Part shown: positions 54,962-64,000 of the stretch, one piece after another | Position numbering within the stretch: the stretch's first letter is position 1 | Layout: the number at the start of each line of letters is the position of its first letter | Source: Perognathus longimembris pacificus | Taxonomy: Eukaryota > Chordata > Mammalia > Rodentia > Heteromyidae | DNA length: 64,000 nt | Direction: 5' to 3' | Assembly: GCF_023159225.1 (NCBI RefSeq) | Contig: NC_063188.1 | Coordinates: 13,661,086-13,725,085, forward strand | The notes under the pieces: model-generated | Database searches by the model: none | Seen by the model: only the letters and a program-made list of their open reading frames with translations | Told to the model about the DNA's origin: nothing | Position numbers and translations under genes: made by a program

Positions 54962-54985
54962 GGCAGCATTTTTCAAAGTGGTTTG

Positions 54986-55325
54986 CCTGGTCTTTTCTTT
55001 TTAGGATGACTTTGCTCTCCATTAAGTTCCTTTAAGAAACAGTTCCCACCTGAACCACTCCATTTTACTTCCACTCTACACCGCTGAAGCTACCTTCGTA
55101 GTTCTATTATGGCTTTATTACTTTCCGTGCAATCAAAGCATCATTGCACTAATGACATTGAGCTCATCAGTAATTCTAAGAATTACACAAGTCACATCCC
55201 TCAAACTAGAGCGTAGGTCCCGGAGGCTCAGCTGAACCATATGTTTTCATCACAGACTGATAGTTCTTTGAAAGGAGGCTGTCCCACCAACATCAATGAT
55301 CAATTAGAAAAAATCCTTACCAAAC
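54986..55325. other. Unique 3' flank of PLAC1
   Basis: No repeat recognised. Confidence 0.5.
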
Positions 55326-55534
55326 TGGGTGCTGGTAGTTCATGCCTTTAATCTGAGCTACTCACAAAGCTGAGATCTGAGGATCATGGTACAAAGCCAG
55401 CCCAAGCAGGAAAATCTCTGAGACTCTTATCTCCAGTTAACCACCAAACCAAGCCAGGAGTGGAGGTATGGCACCCACCTTGAGTGAAAAGCTAAGGGAC
55501 AGTGTCCAGGACCTGAGTTGGAGCCTTGGTACCA
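55326..55534 (+). repeat. Composite SINE, family B
   Basis: CTGGGTGCTGGTAGTTCATG; AGGAGTGGAGGTATGGCACC (A-box region deleted). Confidence 0.83.
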
Positions 55535-55551
55535 GCGTGCGCACGCATGCG

Positions 55552-55591
<40 letters not shown>
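55535..55591 (+). repeat. (GC)n(CA)n alternating purine-pyrimidine tract
   Basis: About 56 nt of strictly or nearly alternating Pu-Py, from GCGTGCGCACGCATGCGCGC through CACA, at a SINE tail. Confidence 0.97.
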
Positions 55592-55592
<1 letters not shown>

Positions 55593-55669
55593 GAAAGAAA
55601 ACAAAAGAAAAAACTCTCACTTAAGTTCTTTGGTCCATTAGCTTTCTCAAGGGCTTGGAGGAGCAGCAA

Positions 55670-55960
55670 GAGTAAGTGAATATTCAACAAATACTTGTTA
55701 TTCACTGTTACTCGACACCAGATGTGAGTCTAGGCATTAAGGATATGGCAATGAGCAGAAAGTAACTCAGAAAAATTGAGGTCACACAGCTGGTAAACAA
55801 TGATAAATTCAGATGGTGACAAATGCTATGGAGAAGTTAAAACAAGGGGACATGAGGGACACTACAAAAGGGACTCAAGTTGTCACAAAAGCCATCTGTG
55901 TGTCATTTGAACTGAGCTTGAATGTCCTGAAGAAAAATCCTGACCTGGGGTGATCTAGAG
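55670..55960. repeat. L2 LINE fragment
   Basis: ATTCAACAAATACTTGTTAT, GAGTCTAGGCATTAAGGATA, GGTGACAAATGCTATGGAGA. Confidence 0.7.
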
Positions 55961-55969
55961 AGAAAACAT

Positions 55970-56125
55970 GGCCCACAGCAAAAGCATCTCATCTGATCCT
56001 TGCTACAACCCTATGAGAACCACATTCTTATCACACCCATCTTACAAATAAAGAAACCAAGACACTGTGACTAAGAATGTGGCCCAAGGTCGCATACCTA
56101 CTGAGAAGTAGACTGGTTTTTGTTG
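55970..56125 (-). repeat. MIR element
   Basis: CTTGCTACAACCCTATGAGA, CTTACAAATAAAGAAACCAA, GGCCCAAGGTCGCATACC. Confidence 0.7.
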
Positions 56126-56274
56126 CTGTTGTTACACAGAGTTGATTCATTCCTTTTTATTGCTAATAGAATAACAATTTGAAAGGTAGTTACCCTTCCC
56201 AGAATCTAGTTTATCAAAGTAACGTAACAAGTCATAATACATCCCTCTAATTCAATGTGAAGATTATTTTTAAG

Positions 56275-56400
56275 GTATACCTGGCAACGAGTTTTTATTT
56301 ATTTTAATTATCTTTAAGTAGTTATATAGTTACCATTTAACAAAGCAGTTTTGAGTATATCTTGATGAATGTCACCCCTTTCGATTTCACCCCATAAATC
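56275..56400 (-). repeat. L1 3'-end fragment
   Basis: AATTATCTTTAAGTAGTTAT, TTAACAAAGCAGTTTTGAG, GATGAATGTCACCCCTTTCG. Confidence 0.5.
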
Positions 56401-56516
56401 TACATAATTTTGCCAATAGGAATTTTAAGAGGCAAACCATGTTTTGAGTACTTGTTTGCACATGCTAATATAGACAAAGTGCTTTAGACAAGTAGAGAAT
56501 AGAAATGTAGTCGTGC

Positions 56517-56738
56517 TAGGCACCCGTGGCTCACACCTATAATCCTAGCTACTCAACAGACTGTGATCTGAGAGTAGCAGTTCAAAGCCAGCCCAGGCAA
56601 GAAAGCTTGTGAGACTCTTATCCCTAATTAACCACCAGAAAATTGGGAGTGAAACTGTGGCTCAAAGCAGTAGAGTTCTAGCCTTGAGCGAAAGAGCTCA
56701 GCAACGGCATCCAGACCCTGAGTTCAAGCCTCAAGATC
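56517..56738 (+). repeat. Composite SINE, family B
   Basis: GCTAGGCACCCGTGGCTCAC; GAGTGAAACTGTGGCTCAAA; TTCAAGCCTCAAGATCAA end. Confidence 0.9.

Positions 56739-56783
<45 letters not shown>
56739..56783 (+). repeat. (CA)n microsatellite at a SINE tail
   Basis: About 22 CA units. Confidence 0.98.
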
Positions 56784-56788
<5 letters not shown>

Positions 56789-56884
56789 TGCAGTCATGAT
56801 ACACAGTGGTTCATTTAAATCTCCCTCATTCCTTTTTAAGAAAAACCAGGTAATGATCCCCAGAAGCAGCAGATTCATGCCACC

Positions 56885-57130
56885 AATGCTTATTGCAATT
56901 AATCCTATGTGCTAAGCACTATGATAGATCATGGACATACAATGGCGAGTAAAATTGACACAGTTTAATGGGGGCAGAGTAAAGAGCCCTAAAGAGCTGC
57001 AGGAAATAGGCACTATTCCAGCCCAGAAAATAGCCTTGTGCAAAGATGTGAGAATCTGACTGAGATTGTCAGAAAAAGTGCAATACAGTGGCAATAGGGT
57101 GGAGGCACAGATGATGGTAGTAAGCTATGG
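56885..57130. repeat. L2-like fragment
   Basis: ATGTGCTAAGCACTATGATA, CATGGACATACAATGGCGAG. Confidence 0.5.
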
Positions 57131-57229
57131 GGCCAGGAATTAGCAGTTGATGAGACTATGGACAAGAGATCCAGCTCTTCCCTACCTCCTCCTCTCCGCA
57201 GAAGCATAGAGATTATTGCGCCCTGCAAA

Positions 57230-57515
57230 ACATGGAAGCAGGGGGCTGGGGATGTGGCCTAGTGGCAAGAGTGCTTGCCTCATATACATGAAGCCCTGGG
57301 TTCAGTTCCCCAGTACCACATATACAGAAAATGGCCAGAAGTGGCGCTGTGGCTCAAGTGGTAGAGTGCTAGCCTTGAGCAAAAAGAAGAGTGCTAGCCT
57401 TGAGCAAAAAGAAGCCAGGGACAGTGCTCAGCCTAAGCCAGGGACAGTGTTCAGCCCCTGAGTCCAAGCCCCAGGACTGGCCAAAAAAAAAACCCAAACA
57501 AAACACATGGAAGCA
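57230..57515 (+). repeat. IDL-Geo SINE with internal tandem duplications and target duplication
   Basis: ACATGGAAGCA at 57230-57240 and 57505-57515. GAGTGCTAGCCTTGAGCAAA occurs twice in tandem, and a second short duplication repeats AGCCAGGGACAGTG. Confidence 0.94.
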
Positions 57516-57689
57516 ACTTGGCACTAACTAATGGACACTTTAGACCTATGATGTGCAAGTCATAGGCATTATATGTGGGTAGTTCACAGCCGCAAATGGC
57601 AGTCTTCTGAGTGACAACCCCTGGAGCTGCGAATAGTGTCTCAGCCTTGAAAGAGACCCAAGGAATCGGTGGGAATCATTGTAGTTGCC

Positions 57690-57870
57690 ATGCACCAAGC
57701 CCATTTCCGTGATCTTACTTAATGTGTATACAACTTTGTATGGTACCAATAATTTTCCCTGGTTTTTTTTAGATGAGGAAGCTGATGTTTGGAGAAACAA
57801 AAGTAGACAGTTAATAAATGACATTACTAGGGCAGAAATCCAAAGTTGTCTAGTGTCAAAGTGTCCCCTT
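57690..57870 (-). repeat. MIR element
   Basis: CATGCACCAAGCCCATTTCC, TTTAGATGAGGAAGCTGATG. Confidence 0.6.
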
Positions 57871-58110
57871 TTGCCTTTGTACTAAGTACCACCTTCAGAG
57901 AAAAAATAGATTTCCATAGGAATGGAAAGATCCAGGAACATCCTCTGGTAGAGGGAGGCACTGACCCCACGCCTAGAACATGAAGAGGATCTAGTCAAGC
58001 AGAGATGAGAACGAACACTGTGTGTGAGTGTAGCACAGAAACAGGTGCACTGTGTTAAGGGAGGGCACTTAGGGGATAACTGTCCTGATTTGGTTGAAGG
58101 GAGATGAGAT

Positions 58111-58354
58111 CAAATGGATGAAGTTATGGGCTGGGAATATGGCCTAGTGGCAAGAGCGCTTGCCTCCTACACATGAAGCTCTGGGTTCGATTCCCCAGCA
58201 CCACATATATGGAAAATGGCCAGAAGGGGCGCTGTGGCTCAGGTGGCAGAGTGCTAGCCTTGAGCGGAAGAAGCCAGGGACAGTGCTCAGGCCCTGAGTC
58301 CAAGGCCCAGGACTGGCCAAAAAAAAAAAACAAAAAACAAATGGATGAAGTTAT
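58111..58354 (+). repeat. IDL-Geo SINE with 17-bp target duplication
   Basis: CAAATGGATGAAGTTAT at 58111-58127 and 58338-58354. Confidence 0.96.
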
Positions 58355-58869
58355 TAAAGAACAGAAAAAGAAGAAAATGATCATCGTTTCAAGTGAAGAA
58401 CAACAGAAACTCATTCATTTTAGCCGACAGAAACTGAGTAGAGCAGAAAAATCTGGAGCATGGAAAGCTCCAGACCAGAAAGCAAAATAAACTGGCTTCC
58501 TGGAGGACATAAGATGTAAGCTTAGCTCTGATCTGCTTGACTGGACATTGACTCAAAGATTTCACTATGTAAAGCCCTAGAGACTCAGAAGACATGTTTA
58601 GCTCTGGATTTAAGGAATTGAGGTAAATGTATGGGATCCGGGTGAAGATGTGAATTCGTTGTATGTGTTAAGTTTGAGGTGATAGTAACATCCAACTGGA
58701 TGTGTCTCGAGAAATGGAGCTACAGCTCAAGGAATAAACTTTTACAAGGCAAGTAAGGTTACAGGGACTACACAGACTATAGGTAATGAACATCAAATCA
58801 AAATTCCCAGACACTTAATCCTCAAGGCTTCATTACAAAACAATAGAAGAACAACCACTAAAGATGATT
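58355..58869. other. Unique sequence, nothing recognised
   Basis: No repeat or exon signal. Confidence 0.5.
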
Positions 58870-59131
58870 GAAATGACCAGGGCTGCTGGGTGCTTGCGGC
58901 TCGCATCTGTAATCCTAGCTACTGAGAACACTGAGATCTGAGGATCGTGGTTCAAAGCCAACCTGGGTAGAAAAGCCCATGAGACTCGTATTTCCAATTA
59001 ACCACCAGAAAATCGGAAGTGGAGCTGTGACTCAAAATGGCAAAGCACTAGCCTTGAGTAAAAAGAGCTCAGAGACAGTGCCCAGGCCCTGACTTCAAGC
59101 TCCGTGACCCACAGAAAAAAGAAATGACCAG
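58870..59131 (+). repeat. Composite SINE, family B, with target duplication
   Basis: GAAATGACCAG at 58870-58880 and 59121-59131. Confidence 0.92.
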
Positions 59132-59441
59132 AGATGGAAAGAGAAGTATAACTCATAAAATAGTATACAAGAGGGAAGGGTGAGCATTAGTCTCCAGAAC
59201 AACAAATGAGCCATGGTGGAGGAAGCCTTTGAATGGGACCTTACATAACAAGTAGAATCTCATCAGGTAATAATGGAGGGGAAAGGCACTATGGACAATG
59301 GGAACAAAAGTAAACATACCAAGAAACACAGTCATCAGGAATCACATAGGTCTACACCCCAGTATAAGAATATCTCATCTTTGAAAATTCTGTAATAATC
59401 TGTACTCACAGACTTGAATAGATTGTTACTCCATGACTCTT
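59132..59441. other. Unique sequence, nothing recognised
   Basis: About 310 bp, no signal. Confidence 0.5.
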
Positions 59442-59660
59442 GGGGCACTGGTGGCTCATTTCTCTCATCCTAGCTACTCAGGAGGCTGAGATCTGAGGAT
59501 CACTGTTTAAAGCCAGCCTAAGCCCAAAAGTCCAGCAGACTCTAACCAGAAAAAGCTACATGTGGAGGTGTGGCTCCAGTGGTAGAGTGCCAGCCTTAAG
59601 CAACAAAGCTCAGAGACAGAACCCAGGCCCTGAGTTCAAGCCCCAGGATCAGCACAAATA
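59442..59660 (+). repeat. Composite SINE, family B
   Basis: TTGGGGCACTGGTGGCTCAT; GTGGAGGTGTGGCTCCAGTG; AAGCCCCAGGATCAGC. Confidence 0.9.
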
Positions 59661-59834
59661 GAAAGGTGTTCTCCCATTTCAGATGCATGCTTGGCCTTAA
59701 CTCAATGATGTACTTATTGTGGTTAAGGGAGCCTGTGTGCAATTAGTTTGCTTTCTGTTTCTCTAGCATAGTGTTTGGTTAATGTAACTATAGGCCCCAA
59801 TCCAGTTACCTTGAGAAAGGTCTAAGAGTCCCAT

Positions 59835-60074
59835 TAAAAAAAGGAGTCAGTGGCTGGGAATGTGGCCTAGTGGTACAATGTTTGCCTAGTATGCATGCAG
59901 CCCTAGGTTCGATTCCTCAGCACCACACAAACAGAAAAAGCCAGAAGTCGTGCTGTGGCTCAAGAGGTAGAGTGCTAGCCTTGAGCGGGAAGAAGCCAGG
60001 GACAGTGTTCAGGCCCTGAGTCCAAGCCCCAGGACTGGCAAAAAAACAAAACAAAACAAAAAAAAGGAATCATT
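59835..60074 (+). repeat. IDL-Geo SINE (CTAGTATGCATGCAG subtype)
   Basis: Body at about 59852-60057. Flanks AAAAAAAGGAGTCA and AAAAAAAGGAATCA form a target duplication with one mismatch. Confidence 0.9.
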
Positions 60075-60448
60075 CTGAAGACAGAAGATCAAAACATCTT
60101 AAGCAAAAAAAAAAAATGCATTTTAATTGACTAATTTCAGTGGCTTTTGAAGGGCCATTTCAAAAGAATGTTTTCCTCCTTTGTTACAGTAATGTTCAGT
60201 TCATTTTTAAGGTGACATGATTTATAAAAATCCATCACATTGTCTTCATATTTGTGATAAGAAGAAAGGTTTTGTTGCCAGCAAAAGAAATGAACATTTT
60301 CACCTTTCAATCCCTACAAAAGCCAAAAAATGTCTGAAACTATTCGTTATGATAATTGCCTGTCAATTTTTTTTAAAAAATTAGAGCCATAATGAGATTT
60401 CTTCACCCATAAAAGGAGATTCAAAGTATCATGAAATTTTTGTGCTTG
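60075..60448. other. Unique AT-rich sequence
   Basis: Short A-runs only. Confidence 0.5.
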
Positions 60449-60515
60449 GGCTGGGGATGTGGTTCACTGGTGGAGTGCTTGCCAAACATGTTTAAGGCCC
60501 TGGGTTCTAGCAAAA
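60449..60515 (+). repeat. ID-like SINE monomer
   Basis: GGGCTGGGGATGTGGTTCAC, AAGGCCCTGGGTTCTAGC. Confidence 0.8.
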
Positions 60516-60600
60516 CAGATTTAAAAACAACAACTTCTATGAGAAGTATATGTAACATTTAAGGGCAAATTCTTTTATCTTGAATTTTAATGTATAACTG

Positions 60601-60745
60601 GTTTTTTTTCCTGCTCCTAGGGCTTGAACTCAAGATCTGGGCTTTGTCCCTGAGCTTATTTTTATTCAAGGATTAGTGCTCTACCACATGAGCCACAGCA
60701 CCACTTTTGGCTTTTTCTGAGTACGTATAATTCATTTTTGAGCCA
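60601..60745 (-). repeat. Solitary Geo-type right monomer
   Basis: CTGCTCCTAGGGCTTGAACT; CTCTACCACATGAGCCACAG; left arm absent. Confidence 0.8.
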
Positions 60746-60828
60746 CATATAAACATCCCCATTCTTCTATTCCTTCACCAATAATGAAATTTTGGTGAAA
60801 CATTGAATCAGACAGGGTGCCAATTCAT

Positions 60829-60863
60829 ACACACACACATACACACACACACACACACACACA
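60829..60863 (+). repeat. (CA)n microsatellite
   Basis: About 17 CA units with one CATA interruption. Confidence 0.95.
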
Positions 60864-61138
60864 GCATGCTCATAAGAAATATATTATCAAGGGATGAGTG
60901 TAAAGCTGAATTTCACAAAAATGCCTGTTAGTTCTAATTAGTGTTAATCCCTATGACAGATCTCTATAATATCCTGTTTATATGGTAATTATAGTTGTTT
61001 ACTCCTTACCAAAAGACTTTCAGCTTTGTGAATTTTTTTGCATCTTTTTCAGCAGAAAGAAATCTCAAATGTAGAATCTAAATTCATGTTAGTTAGAAAA
61101 TCACAGGACCATCTAGATTAGTTATCTCTTGCTGAATA

Positions 61139-61380
61139 ACAAATTAGCTCCAGGGGCTGGGGAGATAGCCTAGTGGCAAGAGTGCCTGCCTCGGATACAC
61201 GAGGCCCTAGGTTCGATTCCCCAGCACCACATATACAGAAAAACGGCCAGAAGCGGCGCTGTGGCTCAAGTGGCGGAGTGCTAGCCTTGAGCGGGAAGAA
61301 GCCAGGGACAGTGCTCAGGCCCTGAGTCCAAGGCCCAGGACTGGCCAAAAAAAAAAAAAGTGTTTACAAATTAGCTCCAG
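61139..61380 (+). repeat. IDL-Geo SINE (CCTCGGATACACGAGG subtype) with target duplication
   Basis: ACAAATTAGCTCCAG at 61139-61153 and 61366-61380; very close to consensus. Confidence 0.96.
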
Positions 61381-61674
61381 ACAGCAAGTTTTTACCATCT
61401 CCTGGGTTCCACAGGGAAGAAATCTGGGCAAGGCTTAGCTGAGAACATTTTCTCAAGGTCGCCTGTGAGCTACAGTTAAGCTTTGGAGCACAGTTGCAGT
61501 CTTTGAAAATCTTCCTTGGAGCTAGATACTTCCAAGCTAGTTCCAGTGACCATTAGTGGGAGAACTCAGTCCCAGTCACAGGCTGTCCAAGTGTTTTCAT
61601 GACATAGCTGGAGAAGAGAGAAGAGGAGGAGGATGGATGACAGGGTACTCAAGTTGGAATCCACAGGGTTTGTT
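61381..61674. other. Unique sequence, nothing recognised
   Basis: No signal in about 290 bp. Confidence 0.45.
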
Positions 61675-61921
61675 TATCTGAGACCAGGACTTGAACTCGG
61701 TATCTGATGCTTTCACTCATTGGCTGGTGCTCTAACAGCTGAGCCACACATCCAACACTTCCATGGGGGTTTTGCCAAAGCCGTAGCTCCATTTCTGGGT
61801 TTTTTGTGATCAATGGGAGGTAAGATTCTCTCTGATTTATCTACCCAGGCTAGCTTCTAACTAGGCTTCTCAGATCTCAGCTTCCTGAGTCACTAGGTTA
61901 TAGACCTGAGCCTCTTACCCT
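61675..61921 (-). repeat. Composite SINE, older family B variant
   Basis: TGAGACCAGGACTTGAACTC with the TGATGCTTTCACTCATT variant; left arm CAGATCTCAGCTTCCTGAGT. Confidence 0.75.
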
Positions 61922-61959
61922 AGAAAATGCCCAGCGTCTAGGGAGTGTTTTGTTTGTTT

Positions 61960-62193
61960 GTTTTATGCCAGACTGGAGCTTGAACTCGGGGCCTGAATGC
62001 TATCCCTGAGTTTTTTTAGCTCCAGGCTAGCGCTCTGCCAGTTGATTCACAATTCCACTTCTTGTTTTTTGTGAGATTAACTGGAGAGAACTGTTTCATG
62101 GACTTTCCTGCTTAGGCTGGCTTTGAACCGTGATCCTCAGATCTCAGACTCCTGTGTAGCCAGCATTGCAGGCCTGAGCCACTGATGCCCGGC
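61960..62193 (-). repeat. Composite SINE, family B
   Basis: GGAGCTTGAACTCGGGGCCT; GATCTCAGACTCCTGTGTAG; CACTGATGCCCGGC. Confidence 0.88.
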
Positions 62194-62700
62194 AAGGAAT
62201 ATTTCAATGGCCTAAGTTATAGTTAATTTGTTTTAACTTTGTCTCACACACCTTATTATATAAGCACCATGGCAATGTAAATTATTCACCTTTTAATGTT
62301 GCTTTCAACTTGTTTGCTTTTAGCCAAATATCTATTTCTATCAATAATTCCTTTAAGCACTCTACAACTTAAAACACACACCTCATTAAAAGTTTCTTTT
62401 TCAAGTGATGCCCACAGAATGTTTATTCTATTTTCTAGGCTGCATTGGCATAGCCAAGCATACATGAAACCCAGAGTGAGGAGAGAAAAGGCCTAAACCT
62501 GAGGCCAGATTCTTTGGGGTCAGAAAAATGCCACCCCTCCTCCTTGCCAATGGTGGCTCGGGTTAGAAAGAAATTGACATAAAAGTAAGACTCTATGTTA
62601 GTCTGACACCAACTCCTGGGAAGAATTTACAGTCTGCAATCAAAGTAAAATAATCTCTCCAAAAATCTTGTAGGGTTCAAACTACCAATTAATTATTATT
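62194..62700. other. Unique sequence, nothing recognised
   Basis: No repeat or exon signal. Confidence 0.5.
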
Positions 62701-62930
62701 TTCTTTTTTCTTTTTTTTTTCTTTTTTTTCTTTTTTTTGGCCAGTCCTGGGCCTTGAACTCAGGGCCTGAGCACTGTCCCTGGCTTCTTTTTGCTCAAGG
62801 CTAGCACTCTACCACTTGAGCCACAGCGCCACTTCTGGCCATTTTCTGTATATGTGGTGCTGGGGAATTGAACCGGGGGCTTCATGTATATGAGGTGAAC
62901 TCTTGCCACTAGGCCATAACCCCAGCCATA
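62701..62930 (-). repeat. IDL-Geo SINE with long T/C-rich tail
   Basis: Tail (T)nC blocks at 62701-62738, then both halves. No exact target duplication found. Confidence 0.9.
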
Positions 62931-63316
62931 ACTGTTATTTTCATTTCACAGTTCGTCTGCTGAATGTTCCCTCCACTCAGGTGGAGGAATCGCACTCTGC
63001 TGATGATCGATGAAGCTAAGATCTCAAGAGGGGGTGATGTTTGGGTTATAACAAGAATGGGGTTACCTAAGTTATTTTCCATTTTGTTTTAGCTTCATGA
63101 AACTATGTAATGACAATTTTTTTCAAACTATCCATGAAAAACAACACTCTCTGTTTGGAAGCAGCAAAAACCATTTTGACTGTGTCCAGAAGGTATGGGT
63201 TTCTATCCCTCTAGTCCATTGGCTCAATACAGGATGAGAAGTTTCTAGATTCTTTCAATTAGTTTCATTGCCTGATAGCTCTGTTGCCTTCTCTATCTTG
63301 GTATCTTAAAACATAT

Positions 63317-63318
<2 letters not shown>
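62931..63318. other. Unique sequence, nothing recognised
   Basis: No signal. Confidence 0.45.
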
Positions 63319-63357
<39 letters not shown>

Positions 63358-63376
63358 TGTCTGTCTGTCTGTCTAT
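63319..63376 (+). repeat. (GT)n(CTGT)n microsatellite at a SINE tail
   Basis: About 19 GT units, then CTGT units, adjoining a minus-strand SINE. Confidence 0.97.
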
Positions 63377-63597
63377 ACTAGAAGTTGAACTAGGGGCCTG
63401 GCCACTGTTGCTGAGCTCTTGTTTGCTCAAAGCTGGTGCCCCATCACTTGAACCACAGCTCCACTTTGACTTTTTTCGTAGTTACTTGGAGATAAGCATC
63501 TCTAAACTTTCTTGCCCAGGCTGGCTAAGAATCATGATCTTCAGATCTCACCTCCTGAGTAGCTAGGATTACAGGCATGAGCTAAGGACTCCCAGGC
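63377..63597 (-). repeat. Composite SINE, family B
   Basis: AGAAGTTGAACTAGGGGCCT; CTGAGTAGCTAGGATTACAG. Confidence 0.88.
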
Positions 63598-63633
63598 ATA
63601 AAACAGACTTTTAATAAGTAGTTCATTGATATT

Positions 63634-63710
63634 TTTGTAGTGCAGGGGATCAAATCTAGGCCTCACAAATGCTAGGCAAGCATTCTACCACTGAGCTATA
63701 ACCCAGCCCA
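63634..63710 (-). repeat. ID-like SINE monomer
   Basis: AGGGGATCAAATCTAGGCCT; ATTCTACCACTGAGCTATAA. Confidence 0.75.
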
Positions 63711-63721
63711 TTGATTGACTT

Positions 63722-63843
63722 TAAAGATCAATTAAAGGCAAGTCTTGGAAGGGGTGACATTGTCCAAAAAGAAATGTACTCTTTATCTGACTTATATAAC
63801 TGTAATCCCTGTATACATTACCTTTGTAATAACAATTTTTAAA
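63722..63843 (+). repeat. L1 3'-end fragment
   Basis: GGAAGGGGTGACATTGTCCA, CTCTTTATCTGACTTATATA, ACCTTTGTAATAACAATTTT; same 3' family as 52900-53030. Confidence 0.7.
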
Positions 63844-64000
63844 TTTTTTTTTTTTTTTTGGCCAGTCCTGGGCCGTGGACTCAGGCCTGAGCACTGTCCC
63901 TGGCTTCCTTTTGCTCAAGGCTAGCACTTTGCCACTTGAGCCACAGCGCCACTTCTGGCCGTTTTCTGTATATGTGGTGCTGAGGAATAGAACCCAGGGC
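63844..64000 (-). repeat. IDL-Geo SINE cut by the window end
   Basis: Poly-T, then the antisense Geo half and the start of the ID half up to GAACCCAGGGC. Confidence 0.93.

Larger units (their letters stand above)
54735..54985 (+). other. PLAC1: PLAC1 3' UTR
   Basis: Unique sequence without SINEs follows the TGA stop. It ends near two polyA signals and is followed by a GT- and T-rich stretch at about 54976-55003, typical downstream context for cleavage. The cleavage point is estimated at about 20 nt after the second signal. Confidence 0.7.

Noticed and set aside
55000..64000. Possible miR-424/503/542/450 cluster, which lies downstream of PLAC1 in human
   Set aside because: By eye no mature miRNA sequence of that cluster was seen in the 9 kb of 3' flank; it probably lies beyond the window.
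1..64000. Endogenous retrovirus, CRISPR array, plasmid or phage content
   Set aside because: No LTR pair, gag/pol frame, spacer-repeat array or bacterial gene was recognised.

Overview
This is a repeat-rich stretch of mammalian nuclear DNA, almost certainly from a geomyoid rodent (kangaroo rat, pocket mouse or pocket gopher group). The dominant SINE is a dimer with an ID-like (tRNA-Ala type) left half and a right half beginning roughly GGCCAGAAGTGGCGCTGTGG. From memory this matches IDL-Geo, described from Geomyoidea; no species can be named without a search.

I recognise one protein-coding gene: PLAC1 (placenta-specific 1), at 54102-54734 on the + strand. It is an intact 210-codon reading frame in one exon, preceded by a splice acceptor (54041-54042) and followed by a short 3' UTR with two AATAAA signals. 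In other mammals PLAC1 lies on the X chromosome near HPRT1, has its whole coding region in the last exon, and has 5' exons far upstream. On that basis the first 54 kb here is inferred to be PLAC1 intron and upstream DNA, and the last 9 kb its 3' flank. I found no other credible gene, tRNA, rRNA, known miRNA, CRISPR array or prokaryotic element.

The rest is transposon fossils and unique intergenic or intronic DNA. Three SINE architectures recur: (A) IDL-Geo dimers; (B) a 7SL/B1-like left arm joined to the same Geo-type right arm; (C) older composites of two 7SL-like units plus an ID-like unit. There are L1 fragments of several ages, ancient MIR and L2 pieces, two MER2/Tigger-like DNA transposons, one hAT-like fossil and many microsatellites, several of which start at SINE 3' ends. 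Many SINE and L1 copies have exact target-site duplications, so insertion order can be read directly.

The most notable structures are: two places where the same 16-bp target was used twice in succession, leaving three identical target copies around two SINEs (44112-44606 and 53546-53866); an inverted pair of about 97% identical copies of one SINE plus its unique flank (36211-36424 and 38076-38292); a young L1 3'-end insertion splitting a SINE (39021-39162); and a 2.36-kb repeat-free block (45572-47931) that is a candidate conserved regulatory region. I did not find a convincing new multi-gene biological system; the interest is in retrotransposition history and possible placental regulatory DNA.
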